Assembly (NCBI GenBank): GCA_016282415.1
Contig: JAEEKO010000087.1
Span: 1-31,565, forward strand
Reading direction: 5' to 3'
Origin: Caryophanales bacterium
GTDB lineage: Bacteria; Bacillota_I; Bacilli_A; RF39; UBA660
DNA length: 31,565 nucleotides
The notes under the pieces were generated by a model that made no database searches, had not been told where the DNA came from, and saw only the letters and a list, made by a program, of their open reading frames with translations. Made by a program: the position numbers and the translations under genes. This document shows, one piece after another, positions 17,105 to 24,425 of the stretch (position 1 is its first letter; each line of letters opens with the position of its first letter).

Positions 17105-17151
17105 TGAAGAGGCGATATTGCAGAAATTGAAACACAATATAACATTCTTCA
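17105..17151 (+). other. Imperfect hairpin of unknown function
   Basis: TGAAGA (17105-17110) pairs with TCTTCA (17146-17151), and ATATTG (17115-17120) with CAATAT (17135-17140), separated by an internal loop and capped by a 14-nt loop. It lies between the terminator at 17075 and the hisS promoter. Whether it is transcribed is unclear. From 17152 to 17207 the sequence is AT-rich with nothing further I can identify. Confidence 0.35.
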
Positions 17152-17207
17152 TAAATCATGTTTTCATAATCGTTAATAAAATAAAATTTAATTAAAAAAG
17201 AATTGTA

Positions 17208-17243
17208 CAATTATTTATTTATATTTCAATAAATAAATAATTG
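17208..17243. repeat. 15-bp perfect inverted repeat overlapping the hisS -35 box
   Basis: CAATTATTTATTTAT (17208-17222) and its exact reverse complement (17229-17243) flank a 6-nt spacer. The last three bases of the right arm are the TTG of the hisS -35 box. A second perfect 12-bp palindrome, AATTGTACAATT, sits at 17201-17212 and shares bases with the left arm. It may be an operator or a hairpin. There is no T tract on the plus strand, so it is not a plus-strand terminator. Confidence 0.6.
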
Positions 17244-17269
17244 CTTAAAACAAATATTTTTGTTATAAT
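17241..17269 (+). promoter_or_regulatory. Promoter of the hisS T-box operon
   Basis: TTGCTT at 17241-17246, 17-bp spacer, TATAAT at 17264-17269 preceded by TGT (extended -10). Predicted start near 17276, just before the T-box leader. Confidence 0.8.
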
Positions 17270-17275
17270 AAACAT

Positions 17276-17488
17276 AGTTATTTCGTTGGAAAGAAAAAGT
17301 AAAAAAGATGGTGTTATAAAGAGAATTCTTCCATGGCTGAGAGAAGAAGATAAACATGTTTTTGAAACAGAACAACTTTCAATAAATACGAAACGTTTAG
17401 TTGCGATAAAACTATAAAAGAGTACCTAGGTAAAGTAAGGTGGCACCGCGGAAGTTATTTTCGTCCTTACGTTTATTTAGGTTTTTTT
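17276..17488 (+). promoter_or_regulatory. T-box riboswitch leader of the hisS-aspS-asnS-gatCAB operon
   Basis: The conserved T-box sequence AAGGTGGCACCGCGG is at 17437-17451. The terminator helix pairs CCTA/TAGG, TAAA/TTTA and GTAAGG/CCTTAC (17425-17481), followed by seven T. Stem I is closed by GAAAG (17289-17293) with CTTTC (17376-17380). A loop-E-like AGTA (17298-17301) sits opposite GAA (17364-17366). An uncharged tRNA would stabilise the antiterminator and allow transcription. The specifier region reads GAAACAGAACAAC (17364-17376). It contains no CAC (His), but does contain AAC (Asn) overlapped by GAA (Glu), and CAG (Gln). Which codon is read cannot be fixed by eye. Confidence 0.92.
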
Positions 17489-17588
17489 GTTTTTAGGGGC
17501 CATCATGGATTTATTGATGAATTCCAATTAAATAAAGCAATTAAACTAATTGAAGAAGAAATAAATAATTTTAAAGGAGATGAATAGT

Positions 17589-18839
17589 ATGATTACTAAA
17601 CCAAAAGGAACAATTGATATTTATGGAAAAGAAGCAAAGATTAGAAGTTATGTAAATGATGTATTAGATGCATTATGTGAAAAATATAATTTTGACCGCA
17701 TTGAAACACCTGTATTTGAGGATTCAAGTTTATTTCACCGTGGTGTAGGAGAATCATCAGATTTAGTACGTAAAGAAACTTATGATTTCAAAGATCGTGG
17801 TGACCGTGATATTACTTTAAGACCTGAAGGAACTGCTGGAGTTGTAAGATGGTTTAACGAAAATAAACTATATGGAAATATGACAGATCCAGTTAAAGTT
17901 TATTACAATATGAAAATGTATCGTTATGAACGACCACAATCGGGACGTTTAAGAGAATTTACACAATGGGGATTTGAATTATTTGGATCAAACGATCCAA
18001 TGTCTGATGCTGAAGTTATCTCACTAGCTTATAATGCATATCGTATGTTAGGATTAGATAACGTATGCGTTATGTTAAATAGTTTAGGTGATAAAGAATC
18101 AAGAGAAACCTATCGTAATGCATTAGTAAATTACTTAAAACCACATTTAAATGGATTATGTGAAGATTGTAAAGAACGTTTTGAAATTAATCCATTACGT
18201 ATCTTAGATTGTAAGGTTGATGCTGATTCAGATATTTTAAAAAATGCACCAAAACCAATTGATTACTTAAATGAAGAATCATTAAATCGTTTTAATAAAT
18301 TAAAAGATTATTTAGATTTAATGGATATCAATTATGAAGTTGATGAATCATTAGTAAGAGGATTAGATTATTATGATCATACGGTATTTGAAATTAAAAT
18401 TAATAATTCTTATGCTTTAGGTGGCGGTGGTCGCTACAATAATTTAGTAAAAGAATTAGGTGGCGAAGATATGCCAGCCGTTGGATTCGCAATGGGTTAT
18501 GATCGTACTATTTTAGCACTTGCTGAAAATGAAGTTAGTATTCCAATTAACGAATCAATTGATATTTATTTATTATATGTATCTGAATCTGAAAAAGATA
18601 CTGCTTGTTATCTAGCACAAGATTTAAGATTAAATGGCTTTAGTTGTGAAACCGATTTATTTAATAAATCATTAAAGAGTCAATTTAAATCAGTAGATCG
18701 TTATAATGCTAAATACTTTATTGTTTTAAATGATGAAGATTTAGCTAAAGATCAAATTAAGATTAAAGATAATAAAACTAAAGAAGAAGAAACTATTAGT
18801 ATAAATGATTTAATTGATTATTTAGATATACATATGTAA
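17589..18839 (+). CDS. hisS: Histidyl-tRNA synthetase
   Basis: The product is 416 residues, a class II synthetase of bacterial HisRS type and normal length. It charges tRNA-His. N-terminal KPKGTIDIYG, motif 1 region near 38-60, RPEGTAGVVR near 77, motif 2 YRYERPQSGRLREFTQWGFE near 112-131, and the HisRS-specific VRGLDYYDHTVFE and GGGGRYNNLV blocks are all present. A C-terminal anticodon-binding domain covers about 325-416. An ATG at 17580 abuts GGAG too closely; ATG 17589 has proper spacing from AAAGGAG and is chosen. It is the first gene of the T-box-controlled operon. Confidence 0.96.
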   Translation: MITKPKGTIDIYGKEAKIRSYVNDVLDALCEKYNFDRIETPVFEDSSLFHRGVGESSDLVRKETYDFKDRGDRDITLRPEGTAGVVRWFNENKLYGNMTDPVKVYYNMKMYRYERPQSGRLREFTQWGFELFGSNDPMSDAEVISLAYNAYRMLGLDNVCVMLNSLGDKESRETYRNALVNYLKPHLNGLCEDCKERFEINPLRILDCKVDADSDILKNAPKPIDYLNEESLNRFNKLKDYLDLMDINYEVDESLVRGLDYYDHTVFEIKINNSYALGGGGRYNNLVKELGGEDMPAVGFAMGYDRTILALAENEVSIPINESIDIYLLYVSESEKDTACYLAQDLRLNGFSCETDLFNKSLKSQFKSVDRYNAKYFIVLNDEDLAKDQIKIKDNKTKEEETISINDLIDYLDIHM

Positions 18840-18850
18840 GGTGGGTTTAT

Positions 18851-19438
18851 ATGTCAAGTTATAATGAAGATATGGCTGAATTATTTGATAGTTTAAATTT
18901 AACTGGTTATGAGTTAAGAGAATTAACCGAAGATGAAAAATCAAAACCAGAAGATTGGGCTAAAATGGCTGATCATTTAGCATTAAAAGATGCTGAAACA
19001 ACAGAAATGATTAGATTAAGTAGTAAATATGCTAAGGAAAGCAGTATAGCACAAATTGATGGAAAAGAATGGATTACAATAGCTGTAATTGGTCATACCG
19101 AATCAGGAAAAACAACATTAACGGAAGCTATTAATAAATGTTTTGAAGCCAGAAAAGAAACTAAAAAAATTGAGTCAATTAAATTAGTAGAAATAAATGA
19201 GTCAGAACAATTTAAAAACTTCTTTGATCCTAGAGATAAGTGGCCAGAAACTATTAAACTTTTAGAAGAATCAATCGGAGTAATGAATATACATCCAGAT
19301 CAAGAAAGATTAACTTATCCTTATACCAAAGAAAAATTTAAACATGAAATAAAAAAAATTACTAGCAATTATGAACATAATAATGAATTAATATTTAAAT
19401 TAAAACCATATCGACAAATTAGAAAGAAAGGAAAATAA
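18851..19438 (+). CDS. Orphan P-loop protein in the synthetase operon
   Basis: The product is 195 residues. An acidic helical N-terminus (1-65) is followed by a beta strand and P-loop, ITIAVIGHTESGKTTLTEAI, near 76-95. This closely resembles the G1 region of translational GTPases such as EF-Tu (GHVDHGKTTLT). The later GTPase motifs (DxxG, NKxD) are not visible, and the C-terminal 95 residues are charged and end in a basic Lys/Arg tail. It may be a degenerate or minimal P-loop NTPase; nucleotide binding is plausible, GTPase activity doubtful. It sits 11 nt after hisS and one base before aspS, with an AAGGTGGG ribosome-binding site. Confidence 0.7.
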   Translation: MSSYNEDMAELFDSLNLTGYELRELTEDEKSKPEDWAKMADHLALKDAETTEMIRLSSKYAKESSIAQIDGKEWITIAVIGHTESGKTTLTEAINKCFEARKETKKIESIKLVEINESEQFKNFFDPRDKWPETIKLLEESIGVMNIHPDQERLTYPYTKEKFKHEIKKITSNYEHNNELIFKLKPYRQIRKKGK

Positions 19439-19439
19439 T

Positions 19440-20759
19440 ATGCAACGTAAAATTAATGTTGAAGAATTAAATAAATATATTGGACAAGATATTACTTTTA
19501 GCGGCTTTGTTGATGCCGTTCGTGATAAAAAATGGGTTATGTTTGTAATTCTACGTGACCAAACTGGTAAGGTTCAATTAACGCTTGAAAAAAGTGAAGA
19601 ATCTAATCAACAAATGATTGAATTATTTCAAAATTTATCTGTCGATTCTACGGTTAAAGTAAATTGTAAAGTTGTAGCTAATGAAGCTGTTAAATTAGGA
19701 GGTATTGAATTAATACCAAGTAATGTTGAAATAACTAGTGTTGCTGAAAACTTACCATATGATTACAATAATTTAGATGGTGTTAATATTGATACGAGAT
19801 TAGATTATCGTTGGATTGATATTCGTAACGAAAAGAATATGCTTATTCGTCGTATTGAATCATGTATGGTAAATGCAATGCGTGATTATTTAAACAACAA
19901 TGATTTCATTGAAATTCATACTCCTAAATTAATTGGTACTGCTTCAGAATCAGGATCATCAGTATTCGAAGTAAAATACTTTGATCGTAAAGCTTATTTA
20001 GCACAAAGTCCTCAATTTTATAAACAAATGGCAATGGCTGCTGGTATGAATCGTATATATGAAGTAGCACCAGCATTTAGAGCAGAAAATTCTAACACTA
20101 ATCGTCATACTACTGAATTTACATCATTTGATCTAGAATTCTCATATATTAATTCTTATGAAGATGTTATGGACTTAGAAGAAGATTTATTAATCGCTGG
20201 ATTAACTAAAGTTAAAGAAAAATTTGGTGATAAAATTAAAGAAGTTTTTGGAACTGAAGTTATCGTTCCAACTAAACCATTCCCAAGAATGAAATTAAAA
20301 GATTTATATCAAGAATTCCATGATTTATATGGTTTTGATATTCCAACTGAAGATATTGGTGATATGAATGCTGAAGCCGAAAAATTAACTTATCGTTATG
20401 CAAAGGAAAAATATGGCCATGAATTCATGTTTATTACTGATTATGCTGCTACTAAACGTCCTTTCTATCATATGCGTGATGAAAATGGCGTTTTACAAGG
20501 TTATGACTTAATTTGGAGAGGTACTGAAATTACATCTGGTGCCCAAAGAGAACATCGCTTTGAACAGTTAGCTAAAAATGCTAATGAAAAAGGATTAAAA
20601 GATGATGTAAAATTCTATTTACAATTCTTTAAATATGGTTGTCCTCCACATGGTGGTTTTGCCGTTGGTGTTGACCGCTTAACAATGTTATTACTTGGAC
20701 TGCCATCATTAAAAGAAGCAATGTTTATCTTTAGAGGACCTAATCGTCTAGAACCATAA
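19440..20759 (+). CDS. aspS: Aspartyl-tRNA synthetase, archaeal/eukaryal type
   Basis: The product is 439 residues, class IIb. Bacterial AspRS is near 590 because of the GAD insertion; that domain is absent here, and length and sequence fit the archaeal/eukaryal-type enzyme. An N-terminal OB-fold anticodon domain (about 1-105) is followed by DTRLDYRWIDIRN near 115, TPKLIGTASESGSSVF near 160, SPQFYKQM near 185, motif 2 YEVAPAFRAENSNTNRH near 203, and motif 3 GGFAVGVDRLTMLLLG near 400. Some enzymes of this type also charge tRNA-Asn with Asp for later amidation by GatCAB. That is possible here but not shown, and asnS is also present. The start ATG 19440 is one base after the previous stop. Confidence 0.93.
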   Translation: MQRKINVEELNKYIGQDITFSGFVDAVRDKKWVMFVILRDQTGKVQLTLEKSEESNQQMIELFQNLSVDSTVKVNCKVVANEAVKLGGIELIPSNVEITSVAENLPYDYNNLDGVNIDTRLDYRWIDIRNEKNMLIRRIESCMVNAMRDYLNNNDFIEIHTPKLIGTASESGSSVFEVKYFDRKAYLAQSPQFYKQMAMAAGMNRIYEVAPAFRAENSNTNRHTTEFTSFDLEFSYINSYEDVMDLEEDLLIAGLTKVKEKFGDKIKEVFGTEVIVPTKPFPRMKLKDLYQEFHDLYGFDIPTEDIGDMNAEAEKLTYRYAKEKYGHEFMFITDYAATKRPFYHMRDENGVLQGYDLIWRGTEITSGAQREHRFEQLAKNANEKGLKDDVKFYLQFFKYGCPPHGGFAVGVDRLTMLLLGLPSLKEAMFIFRGPNRLEP

Positions 20760-20782
20760 AAATTAATAATAAAGGAATAAAA

Positions 20783-21277
20783 ATGAAAGAATATAAAATA
20801 TTAGTAGCAATCATTGGTATTGTTATATTAGGATCAATAATATTTATTCTTTATCTTCTTGGGCAACCAGGAAATGGTAAAGATGCCAAAAAGTATTATG
20901 GTACCTGGAAATTGGTAAGTAATAATTACATTGAATTAACTGATGTTGTTTCAAGTGATTATAAAGCTTTAGAAAAAATAAAAATAAATAAAAAAAATCT
21001 AGAAAATGAAGATAACCAAATAAAACACTTAGCAGGATGTGCTTTTAACATTCCAAAACGTGATTTTGGAATCACTACTTTTAATCCTAAAACTGAAGAT
21101 TGTGAAAAAAGCGGTTATCTTATTACTACATTAGGTAAATTAATTATTCAAGATAATAATAATCAAGACTGGCAAGACTATATAATATGTTTTGACATAA
21201 AAGGTGATAAATTAATTCAAAGAGAATGTAGTGATGAAATAAAAGATGTTGGAATAACATACCAAAAAATAAAATAG
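20783..21277 (+). CDS. Membrane-anchored extracytoplasmic protein, unknown function
   Basis: The product is 164 residues. A hydrophobic N-terminal helix (about 5-27) without a lipobox Cys is followed by a soluble domain that should face outside. The domain begins KYYGTWKLV, reminiscent of lipocalin-like small beta-barrel domains, and carries four Cys (about residues 93, 113, 134, 149) that might form two disulfides. It sits between aspS and asnS with 23-nt and 11-nt gaps, so it should be co-regulated by the T-box, although a surface protein has no obvious link with tRNA charging. AAAGGA precedes ATG 20783. I do not recognise the family. Confidence 0.7.
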   Translation: MKEYKILVAIIGIVILGSIIFILYLLGQPGNGKDAKKYYGTWKLVSNNYIELTDVVSSDYKALEKIKINKKNLENEDNQIKHLAGCAFNIPKRDFGITTFNPKTEDCEKSGYLITTLGKLIIQDNNNQDWQDYIICFDIKGDKLIQRECSDEIKDVGITYQKIK

Positions 21278-21288
21278 GAGGAATAAAA

Positions 21289-22668
21289 ATGTACTTAAAT
21301 GATTTATTAAAAAACATTGAACAACATATTAATCAAGATATTACCTTAGAAGGTTGGATTAAAAATATTCGTAAACAAGCAACATTTGGATTTATTGATT
21401 TCAGTGATGGTACTTGTTTTGAACATATCCAAGTAGTATATGATAATAACTTACCTGATTTTGATACTATTAATACCTTTAACCTTGGTTCATCAATTAA
21501 AGTTGAAGGTAAACTAGTTAAATCTGAAGGTAGTAAACAAGCTTATGAAATAAAGGCATCAAAAGTAACTCTTTTAGGTGATTGTGATAAAGATTATCCA
21601 TTACAAGCTAAAGGAAGACCAACTCGTGAATATTTACGTGAAATAGCTCATATTAGACCACGTACTAACCTTTATCAAGCAGTATTTAGAATTAGAAGTG
21701 TTGCTGCATTCGCTATACATGAATATTTCCAAACTAACGGTTATTTATATGTTCATACGCCACTTTTAACAACCGCAGATTGTGAAGGTTCAGATCAAAT
21801 GTTTAAAGTAACTACTTTAGACTTCGATAATTTACCAATGGCTGAAGGTAAATGTGATTTCAAAAAAGATTTATTTGGTAAAAAGACTTACATTACTGGA
21901 TCAGGTCAATTACATGGTGAAACTTTTGCTATGGCTTTTAATAAGATTTATACTTTTGGTCCAACTTTCCGTACCGAAAATTCAAACACTAAAACTCATG
22001 CTAACGAATTTTGGATGATTGAACCAGAAATGGCTTTCATGGACTTAAATGACTTAATGAATGTAGAAGAAGAAATGTTAAAATTTGTTGTAAAATCAGT
22101 GTTAGATAAATGTAAAGACGAAATCACGTTCTTAACACAATTTATTGACAATGGTTTACAAGATAAATTGACAGCACTTGTCAATAGTAAATTTAATCGA
22201 GTAACTCATAAAGAAGCTATCGATATCTTAAAAAATGCTAATGTTAAATGGGAATTTGAACCATCATATGAAGAAGATATTGCTAAAGAACACGAAAAAT
22301 ATTTAACTGAACATTTTAATGGACCAGTATTTGTATATAACTGGCCTAAAGACATTAAAGCTTGGTATATGAAGCTTAATGAAGATGGTAAAACTGTTGC
22401 TGCAGTTGACCTTGAAGTGCCAGGTGCTGGCGAATTAATGGGTGGTTCTCAACGTGAAGAAGATTATGATAAGTTAATTAATCGTTGTAAAGAATTAGAC
22501 GTTGATACCGCACCAATTGATTGGTTTATGGATTTAAGACGTTTTGGTGGTTGTGTTCATTCTGGATTTGGAATGGGATTTGAAAGACTAATTATGTACT
22601 TAACAGGTATTGATAATATTCGTGATGTAATTCCTTATCCAAGAACTCCAAATAACTGTGATTTTTAG
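21289..22668 (+). CDS. asnS: Asparaginyl-tRNA synthetase
   Basis: The product is 459 residues, bacterial-type AsnRS, class IIb. OB-fold anticodon domain at about 1-105 (LEGWIKNIRKQATFGFIDF), RPRTNLYQAVFRIRS near 122, TADCEGSDQMFKVTT near 163, YITGSGQLHGE near 203, motif 2 FGPTFRTENSNTKTHANEFW near 223, and motif 3 HSGFGMGFERLIMYLTG near 424. It charges tRNA-Asn directly. With this enzyme present, GatCAB downstream is mainly needed for Gln-tRNA-Gln formation. AGGAGG precedes ATG 21289. gatC follows after 9 nt. Confidence 0.96.
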   Translation: MYLNDLLKNIEQHINQDITLEGWIKNIRKQATFGFIDFSDGTCFEHIQVVYDNNLPDFDTINTFNLGSSIKVEGKLVKSEGSKQAYEIKASKVTLLGDCDKDYPLQAKGRPTREYLREIAHIRPRTNLYQAVFRIRSVAAFAIHEYFQTNGYLYVHTPLLTTADCEGSDQMFKVTTLDFDNLPMAEGKCDFKKDLFGKKTYITGSGQLHGETFAMAFNKIYTFGPTFRTENSNTKTHANEFWMIEPEMAFMDLNDLMNVEEEMLKFVVKSVLDKCKDEITFLTQFIDNGLQDKLTALVNSKFNRVTHKEAIDILKNANVKWEFEPSYEEDIAKEHEKYLTEHFNGPVFVYNWPKDIKAWYMKLNEDGKTVAAVDLEVPGAGELMGGSQREEDYDKLINRCKELDVDTAPIDWFMDLRRFGGCVHSGFGMGFERLIMYLTGIDNIRDVIPYPRTPNNCDF

Positions 22669-22677
22669 GAGGTAATT

Positions 22678-22971
22678 ATGGAATTTAATGAAAGTACTAT
22701 TGATAAACTAGCTGATCTTTTAATGATCGGCTTAACTCCTGAAGAAAATAAAATGATTCTAGATGAATTTGCTATTATTGATAAAAACATAGATAAAATT
22801 AATAATATTAAAGGTATCGAAAATATTAAACCAATGACCCATTGCCTAGATGATTTCAAATGCAAATTAAGAGAAGATATTGCTGAAGATTCACCATCAA
22901 TTGATGATTTATTAGCTAATTGTAAGAAGATTGATGGTCGTGAAGTAGAAGTACCAAAGGTGGTGGAGTAA
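22678..22971 (+). CDS. gatC: Asp/Glu-tRNA amidotransferase subunit C
   Basis: The product is 97 residues, the usual size. GatC wraps around GatA and GatB and stabilises the heterotrimer. Recognisable are the LADLLMIGLTPEE segment near 11-23, the TH before a CLREDIAED-type stretch (here CKLREDIAED near 61), and the C-terminal GREVEVPKVVE. AGGAGGT precedes ATG 22678. gatA begins one base after the stop. Confidence 0.93.
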   Translation: MEFNESTIDKLADLLMIGLTPEENKMILDEFAIIDKNIDKINNIKGIENIKPMTHCLDDFKCKLREDIAEDSPSIDDLLANCKKIDGREVEVPKVVE

Positions 22972-22972
22972 A

Positions 22973-24424
22973 ATGATGGATAAAACAATTATTGAATTAC
23001 ATGATGCCTTAAAATCTAATCAAGTTACATCACAAGAATTGGTTAATGAAGCAATTAAAAAATCTCATGAAGTTCAAGAAAAATGTAATGCATTTGTTAC
23101 AATTTTAGATGATGCCAAAGGTACCGAAGTAACTGAAGATTTATTAAGTGGTATTCCGTTTGGTATTAAAGATAATTATTCTACCAAAGGAATATTATCA
23201 ACTGGATCATCAAATACTTTAAAAGATTATGTTCCATTCTTTACAGCTACTGCTATTGAAAACCTAATGAGTCATGGTTGTGTTCCTGTAAATAAAACTT
23301 GTATGGATGAATTTGGTATGGGTGGAACTGGAACTACTGCACATACTGGTGTTCAAAGAAACCCATGGGATCCAACCCGAATGACTGCAGGATCTTCATC
23401 TGGTTCTGCTGCTGCCGTTGCGGCTGGAGTTTATCCATTTGCAACCGCTTCGGATTCTGGAGATTCAATTCGTAAACCCGCCGCTTATTGTGGTATTGTT
23501 GGTTACAAACCAACTTATGGAATGATTTCCCGTTATGGTTTATTTGCATACGTTTCATCACTTGATACATGTGGTGTTATGACTAGAAGCGTTGCTGATG
23601 CTGCAATTGTAGTAGATGCAATGAAGGGAATTGATCCTAAAGATATGACTTCTTGGGATTCATCAAATATCCATTTATATCAAGATTTAACTAAAGAAGT
23701 AAGTGGTAAGAAATTATTTTATATTAAAGAAATCGTTGATAAAAATCATTATACTAACTTACCAAAAGAAACTGAAGAACATCTCGATAATTTTATGAAA
23801 ACCATTGATATTGTAAGAAGCTTAGGTATTGAAGTAGATGAAGTATCAATTGACCAAGATATTTTAAATGCTATTGCATCAACATATATAGTTATTGGTT
23901 GTGCTGAAGCAACATCTAATATGTCTAATTTAACTGGTTTCAGTTTTGGGCCAAGAGGTGAGGGTAGTAATTTCCAAGAAATTATGAAAGATCATCGTAC
24001 TAAAGGCTTCTCATCATTAATTAAAAGAAGATTTGTAATTGGTTCTTATGTATTACAAACTGTAAATCAAGAAAGATACTTTAAAAATGCACAACGTGCT
24101 AGAAGATTGATAGTTGATACGATTAAAGAACAATTTCAAAAATATGATGGTTTAATTATGCCAGTAGGAACTGGTGTAGCACCAAAATTAGATAATACTG
24201 ACCGTGTTACTGATGATGAATTAACACCACTTGAAGAACATTTACAAATTGGTAACTTTGGAGGATTCCCATCAATAACTATTCCTAATGGCTTTATTAA
24301 TAATTTACCAGTAGGTATTAATATTACTGGTAACTGTTATGATGATCAAAATGTATTAAATATTGCTTATGCTCTAGAAAGCAAAATGAATTACAAAAAT
24401 CAAATTGCAAAGGAGGTTAAGTAA
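22973..24424 (+). CDS. gatA: Asp/Glu-tRNA amidotransferase subunit A, divergent active-site motifs
   Basis: The product is 483 residues, an amidase-signature glutaminase that releases ammonia for GatB. The Ser-cisSer-Lys triad can be placed: Lys 66 in GIKDNY, the cis-Ser in AGSSSGSA (139-146), and the nucleophile Ser 165 in SDSGDSIR (160-167). The usual motifs are GGSSGGSA and SDTGGSIR, so this protein has Gly to Ser and Gly to Asp beside catalytic serines. MDEFGMGGTGTT replaces the usual MDEFAMGSSTE. Downstream GIVGYKPTYG and RRFVIGSYVL are normal. An alternative start is ATG 22976. GGTGGAG serves as ribosome-binding site. Confidence 0.92.
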   Translation: MMDKTIIELHDALKSNQVTSQELVNEAIKKSHEVQEKCNAFVTILDDAKGTEVTEDLLSGIPFGIKDNYSTKGILSTGSSNTLKDYVPFFTATAIENLMSHGCVPVNKTCMDEFGMGGTGTTAHTGVQRNPWDPTRMTAGSSSGSAAAVAAGVYPFATASDSGDSIRKPAAYCGIVGYKPTYGMISRYGLFAYVSSLDTCGVMTRSVADAAIVVDAMKGIDPKDMTSWDSSNIHLYQDLTKEVSGKKLFYIKEIVDKNHYTNLPKETEEHLDNFMKTIDIVRSLGIEVDEVSIDQDILNAIASTYIVIGCAEATSNMSNLTGFSFGPRGEGSNFQEIMKDHRTKGFSSLIKRRFVIGSYVLQTVNQERYFKNAQRARRLIVDTIKEQFQKYDGLIMPVGTGVAPKLDNTDRVTDDELTPLEEHLQIGNFGGFPSITIPNGFINNLPVGINITGNCYDDQNVLNIAYALESKMNYKNQIAKEVK

Positions 24425-24425
24425 G

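Noticed and set aside
17101..17151. Resemblance of GAAGAGGCG to the start of a lysine riboswitch
   Set aside because: Only a short stretch matches, and the five-helix core, other conserved blocks and a lysine gene are absent.
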